DNA from: Bacillota bacterium
GTDB lineage: Bacteria > Bacillota > Clostridia > Peptostreptococcales > Acidaminobacteraceae
Direction of reading: 5' to 3'
NCBI GenBank assembly: GCA_024636005.1
Contig: JAGXHV010000032.1
Location: 38,201-102,200, forward strand
DNA: 64,000 nucleotides
Part shown: piece after piece, positions 59,548 to 64,000 of the stretch
How positions within the stretch are numbered: position 1 is the first letter of the stretch
Layout of the letters: the number at the start of each line of letters is the position of its first letter
Position numbers and translations under genes: made by a program
Notes under the pieces: generated by a model
Seen by the model: the letters and a program-made list of their open reading frames with translations, nothing else
The model's database searches: none
Told to the model about the DNA's origin: nothing

Positions 59548-60263
59548 TACATTTCAAAATAATCTTGGTCAACGATAAGAAGTTGTTTGTTTTCAAGTAT
59601 CTCGAGAACGCCCTCGCCAGAAAGGTGAGAAAGTTTTCTGCTGATGGTCTCACGCGTGACACCAACGAAATTGGCCATATCCTCACGTGTCAATTGGAGA
59701 CTGATTAGAATTCCCTTTGATGTGGTCGATCCGGATTGTTTCATCAGGCGATGAATCAGGAATCTGAGTCTGATGTCCGCATCGTTCGAAGCGATGGCGC
59801 CGACCAACTTTTCAAGTGAAGAGATTTTTTCATGAGCCGATTCGAGAATAGCAAATACTATTTCAGGGTTCTCGTTGATGAATACATCAAATCTGTATTT
59901 GGGAATCGTGCAGATGAAGCACTCCTTGAGTGCGATGAGATCATAAGGGGAGGCCACTTTTTTGAGAAGTGACAATTCTCCCAGACTATCGCCATCATTA
60001 AGGATATAGAGAATCTGCTCCTTACCGTCTTCGTTATAGGTGGACGCCTTAAGGCTACCGTGATTGACAATATAAAGTCTGTCAAAATCATCGCCTGTAT
60101 GCATGACAACTTCACCTTTTTTGTAATGTTTGCGTTCTATGAGACTTAGGAGCGTCTGAATTTGATCATCGTTAAGATTGGAGAATAGGGATACTTTTTT
60201 GGTGCATAGTTTATCGCCGCAAGTCACACAGCCGTCCATCGGGAAATGAATTGTATGCTTCAA
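59547..60263 (-). CDS. Crp/Fnr family regulator with N-terminal cysteine cluster
   Basis: CVTCGDKLC N-terminus, cNMP-like fold, HTH LTREDMANFVGVTRETISRKLSHL. Confidence 0.92.
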   Translation of the reverse strand: MKHTIHFPMDGCVTCGDKLCTKKVSLFSNLNDDQIQTLLSLIERKHYKKGEVVMHTGDDFDRLYIVNHGSLKASTYNEDGKEQILYILNDGDSLGELSLLKKVASPYDLIALKECFICTIPKYRFDVFINENPEIVFAILESAHEKISSLEKLVGAIASNDADIRLRFLIHRLMKQSGSTTSKGILISLQLTREDMANFVGVTRETISRKLSHLSGEGVLEILENKQLLIVDQDYFEM

Positions 60264-60327
60264 TGAAGGCTTACCTCCTATATTTGGTTTTAAATAATTA
60301 TATCATATTTTCAGAAAAATTAGATTG

Positions 60328-60343
60328 TGTGAGGCAAATCACA
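60328..60343. promoter_or_regulatory. Crp/Fnr-type operator upstream of ric
   Basis: TGTGAGGCAAATCACA matches TGTGAN6TCACA exactly. Confidence 0.8.
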
Positions 60344-60415
60344 TTTTGGTCCTCCATATGGTGGTAATATAAGTGCAAGAGATTACGATCATAAACAACC
60401 ATTTAGGAGGACGAT

Positions 60416-61093
60416 ATGAAAAAGCTTGACCTTAACCAGACTATTGGAGAAAGTGTTACGATTAACCCCGAACTTGTAAGGGTATACATGGATTACGGTG
60501 TGGATTTTTGCTGTGGTGGAGACAGAACCGTAAAGGAAGCAATTGAAAGAGATACCGATGAAGTTGAACAGTTGATTGCTGAAGCCGAGAAAGCAATGGA
60601 ACAGGCATCTCAATTCACTGTGGGTTCCAGCAGCATGAAATTGTCCGATTTTTCGACAGACCAACTGATCGATAGAATCGTGACCCAGCATCACAGTTAC
60701 CTAAAATCTGAACTTCCCATCATCTCAGAGTTGATGTTCAAGATTTTGATGGTACACGGAGATAATCATCCTGAACTTTTTGAGATTCACAAAGTGTTTG
60801 GTGGTTTGAAGACAGAACTGGAAGGACATCTCGTCAAAGAAGAAAGAATGCTTTTCCCAAAACTTAGGGCAAATGATCCTGATTGCAAGGCACTCATCGA
60901 AGAACTTGAAGCGGAACATGACGGAGCAGGAGATGCACTTCATCAACTTACGGATTTGACGGATCATTTCAAATTGCCTGAAGACGCTTGTACAACCTAT
61001 CAAATGGTCTATGAAAAACTAAAGGTATTAGTGGCGGATATGTACATGCACGTACATACCGAAAACAATGTATTATTTAAAAGATTTGCGTAG
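60416..61093 (+). CDS. ric: Iron-sulfur cluster repair di-iron protein (Ric/ScdA/YtfE)
   Basis: DYGVDFCCGGDRTVKEA N-terminal motif plus His-rich hemerythrin-like region (HHSYLKSELP, HGDNHPEL, EAEHDGAG). Confidence 0.93.
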   Translation: MKKLDLNQTIGESVTINPELVRVYMDYGVDFCCGGDRTVKEAIERDTDEVEQLIAEAEKAMEQASQFTVGSSSMKLSDFSTDQLIDRIVTQHHSYLKSELPIISELMFKILMVHGDNHPELFEIHKVFGGLKTELEGHLVKEERMLFPKLRANDPDCKALIEELEAEHDGAGDALHQLTDLTDHFKLPEDACTTYQMVYEKLKVLVADMYMHVHTENNVLFKRFA

Positions 61094-61107
61094 AAAGGGG
61101 TATAATA

Positions 61108-62292
61108 ATGTTCAAAATTAATGAGAGAATCAAATGGGTAGGAAAAATCGACTGGGATTTAAAGAAATTTCACGGTGAAGAGTATTCCACACACAGAGGA
61201 TCATCATACAATTCATATCTGATTGAAGATGAGAAAACCGTTTTGATCGATACCGTGTGGCAACCATTTGATGAAGAATTTGTTAGAGATCTTAAAAAAG
61301 TCATCGATCTTAAGAAAATTGATTACATCATCGCCAACCATGCTGAAGTGGACCACAGTGGTGGATTGCCCGAACTCATGAAAGAAATTCCGGGCACACC
61401 TATCTATTGTACTGCAAATGGCATCAAGTCACTCAAAGGCCATTATCACGAAGATTGGAACTTCATACCTGTAAAAACAGGCGATACTCTTGATTTGGGT
61501 GAGGGTAAAATAATCTTCATTGAAGCGCCAATGCTTCACTGGCCAGACAGCATGTTCTCATATTATACAAAAGATGCCATCCTTTTCAGTAATGATGCAT
61601 TTGGACAGCACTATGCTTCAGAATTCATGTACAATGATCTTGTAGATCAAGCAGAGCTTTATCAAGAAGCTATTAAGTATTATGCCAATATTTTGACACC
61701 TTTTAGTCCGCTTGTTATAAAGAAAATTCATGAAGTGCTCGGGTTTGATGTTCCTGTCAATATGGTATGTCCATCACATGGTATTATGTGGCGAGATAAT
61801 CCAACTCAAATTGTAACACAGTATCTTGAGTGGGCAGATAACTATCAAGAACACCAAGTAACATTATTATATGATACTATGTGGGATGCGACGAAAAAAA
61901 TGGCGGAAGCGATTGCTGAGGGTATCAAGTCTGTGGATCCAACTCTAAACATCAAGCTTTTCAACGTTGGCAAAGCAGATAAGAATGATGTGATTTCAGA
62001 AGTCTTCAAAGCTAAACTCATCGTTGCGGGATCTTCAACCATTAACAAAGGTATTTTGTCCGGAATGGCAGCCACAATTGAAATGATGAAAGGTCTCAAG
62101 TTTAAAAATAAGAAAGCTGCCGGTTTCGGCAGCTATGGTTGGAGTGGTGAATCTCCAAAATTGATGACTAAAGAACTCGAAGCTTGTGGCTTTGAAATTC
62201 TTGAAGAAGGACTCGGTGTCCTTTGGAAACCAGATGAGGAAGCACTGGATTTATGCAGGGCGTATGGCGTGAAACTCGCTGAAAAATTATAA
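61108..62292 (+). CDS. fprA: FprA family A-type flavoprotein (flavodiiron protein)
   Basis: NHAEVDHSGGLPEL, SNDAFGQHYA, CPSHGIMWRDNP, and C-terminal flavodoxin domain. Confidence 0.95.
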   Translation: MFKINERIKWVGKIDWDLKKFHGEEYSTHRGSSYNSYLIEDEKTVLIDTVWQPFDEEFVRDLKKVIDLKKIDYIIANHAEVDHSGGLPELMKEIPGTPIYCTANGIKSLKGHYHEDWNFIPVKTGDTLDLGEGKIIFIEAPMLHWPDSMFSYYTKDAILFSNDAFGQHYASEFMYNDLVDQAELYQEAIKYYANILTPFSPLVIKKIHEVLGFDVPVNMVCPSHGIMWRDNPTQIVTQYLEWADNYQEHQVTLLYDTMWDATKKMAEAIAEGIKSVDPTLNIKLFNVGKADKNDVISEVFKAKLIVAGSSTINKGILSGMAATIEMMKGLKFKNKKAAGFGSYGWSGESPKLMTKELEACGFEILEEGLGVLWKPDEEALDLCRAYGVKLAEKL

Positions 62293-63753
62293 TGTGACAA
62301 AAGTTGTTCCAATGCTTTCGATGAAAGAAGCATCGTGCTCAACAAGAATCATACTAGGAGCGTATTTTAAAATCATATCTTCCAGTTGAAGTCTGGAGAG
62401 AACGTCAACGTAATTTAACGGTTCATCCCAAATATATAAATGTGCTCTTTCGCAAATACTTTTTGCGAGGAGCACTTTTTTCTTTTGGCCCGCACTCAAG
62501 TTTTCCATTCTCTTATCAAATTGAATTTCAGTAAAATCAAGCTTGCTCAGTATGGATTTAAAGAGGGCGGGATCGACGTTTTGTTCGAGCGCATAGTTTT
62601 GAAAATCACCTTTCAAATGTGAGGTGTCCTGTGGTACATATGAAATGACTAACCCGGATGCATGTTTGATTGTACCTGATTTTGGAAGCGTTAGTCCAAT
62701 CAAGGCTTTTAAAAGTGTTGACTTTCCAGATCCATTTTTCCCTTTGAGAACAATGCGTTCCCCTTTTCTGAAATCCATGGAAAACTGTTCAATAACAGTG
62801 GAATCATTATAACCTAGTGTCAAATCTGATGCCTCAATCAAGTTTTCCTGATAGTGATCAATATGAAATAGTGCAATTGGATCGGCAGTTTCCAAATCCT
62901 TAAGAAGCATTGATTTTTCTAAAATGGAGTTTTCTCTCCGTTTGGCAATAGCTTTTGCCCGTTTCATAAGTTTGGCTGATTTGTGACCGATGTAGCCTTT
63001 GTTGACTCCTCGGGTGCCATATTTAGTTTTTTCAACATCGTGTGACCATCCTTCTGTTCGCTTGATGGCTATTTGGAGACGCTCGACATCTTTTTGAAGC
63101 TTTAGGTTTTCTTCAATCTCAAATTGGTCCTGATAGGCCTTGTTCTTTTGCCATGAAGAAAAGTTCCCCTTTTGGATTTCAATCTTTGTTTTGTTGATGG
63201 ATAGAATATGATCAATGCATCCATCAAGGAACTTTCTGTCGTGAGATATGACGATAAACCCTTTTTTGCAGTTCAAATAGTCGCTCACAATCATACGCCC
63301 TATCTCATCCAGATGGGTTGTCGGTTCGTCGATCAATAAAAAATGATTGTCTTTCGTAAAAAGTATCGCGAGCATGATCTTTGTCTGTTCACCTTGGCTG
63401 AGTGTATCAAATGGACGATCTAGAATTTCTTCTTGTAAGTTCAGAAATGAAAATTCACGGCAAATTTCCCAGTTCTCAGCACTTGGATTAATGTTTTTGA
63501 TGATATTGATCGTAAGTTCATTGGGATTAATGATTTCAAAAGGGAAGTAATCAAATTTTACTGAAGCTTGAATAGCTCCCCGGTATTCATAATCGCCCAT
63601 CATCAGTTTCATAAATGTGGTTTTACCTCGACCGTTACGTCCTGTAAATCCTAGTTTCCAATCAGTATCCATCTGGAAACTGACATTTTCAAAAATATTA
63701 TCATAATTGCCATCGTAGGCAAATGTTAAATTGGCTATGTTAATCAGTGACAT
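62287..63753 (-). CDS. ABC-F family protein (Lsa-like ribosomal protection class)
   Basis: Two ATPase domains without TM: GRNGRGKTTFMKL, LSQGEQTKIMLAIL, LLIDEPTTHLDEIGR, GKNGSGKSTLLKAL, and LSAGQKKKVLLAKSI; start MSLINIANLTFAYDGN after taggaggtg. Confidence 0.9.
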   Translation of the reverse strand: MSLINIANLTFAYDGNYDNIFENVSFQMDTDWKLGFTGRNGRGKTTFMKLMMGDYEYRGAIQASVKFDYFPFEIINPNELTINIIKNINPSAENWEICREFSFLNLQEEILDRPFDTLSQGEQTKIMLAILFTKDNHFLLIDEPTTHLDEIGRMIVSDYLNCKKGFIVISHDRKFLDGCIDHILSINKTKIEIQKGNFSSWQKNKAYQDQFEIEENLKLQKDVERLQIAIKRTEGWSHDVEKTKYGTRGVNKGYIGHKSAKLMKRAKAIAKRRENSILEKSMLLKDLETADPIALFHIDHYQENLIEASDLTLGYNDSTVIEQFSMDFRKGERIVLKGKNGSGKSTLLKALIGLTLPKSGTIKHASGLVISYVPQDTSHLKGDFQNYALEQNVDPALFKSILSKLDFTEIQFDKRMENLSAGQKKKVLLAKSICERAHLYIWDEPLNYVDVLSRLQLEDMILKYAPSMILVEHDASFIESIGTTFVTL

Positions 63754-63772
63754 AGCACCACCTCCTAATCGT

Positions 63773-63810
63773 AAAAAAAAAGACCCTGGAAAGTTGTTTT
63801 CCTGAGTCTT
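63773..63810 (-). terminator. Leader terminator (attenuator candidate) upstream of ABC-F gene
   Basis: Reverse strand aagactcaggaaa-acaac-tttccagggtcttttttttt, just before the RBS. Confidence 0.7.
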
Positions 63811-64000
63811 AACCATCAAAAATAGGCTGTGCCATAAAATGTACACAGGTAATAAGCCTTATAAATGAGTGTTTCAGCAACTTTCTCGCATGAGCATGAC
63901 AAAAAAAGGTCAATAAACCATTGTCACATCTCCATTTAAATTAAATGTTAGCAAGAAATAATGCTCATCCTCTCATCTCCATTTCTAAGAAATTTTACCC

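Overview
64 kb window of low/mid-GC, Clostridia-like (Firmicutes) chromosome. It is densely coding, with no tRNA, rRNA, CRISPR, transposase or prophage module that I could recognise. Main content in order: peptide ABC ATPases and a ketopantoate-reductase-like gene; a HutG-like ureohydrolase; a tightly coupled 7-gene operon (3.8-11.8 kb) with two acyltransferase-like proteins, a SAM methyltransferase and four consecutive B12-binding-type radical SAM proteins; a GNAT-nitrilase fusion; a 1156-aa protein that is probably PPi-type PEP carboxykinase; ALDH/AEC and TAXI-TRAP transport genes; a LysM-5'-nucleotidase; TldD/TldE; a divergent sortase B / FAS1-LPQTG pair around a Fur-like box; an XRE-HTH-B12-binding regulator; ABC exporters with a MarR regulator; a cold-shock gene; a Ca-ATPase; a two-component system; and a Crp/Fnr - Ric - flavodiiron NO/O2-stress module ending next to an ABC-F gene with a possible attenuator. 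The two strongest novelty candidates are (1) the multi-radical-SAM operon, which has no recognisable scaffold enzyme or precursor, and (2) two families of intergenic repeats, six loci in all. Each is a conserved small hairpin followed immediately by a sequence-variable terminator hairpin, and all six lie in tail-to-tail intergenic regions. Three of them carry a second, sometimes decayed, copy of the adjoining hairpin on the other side. All assignments come from reading the sequence; no database search was run.
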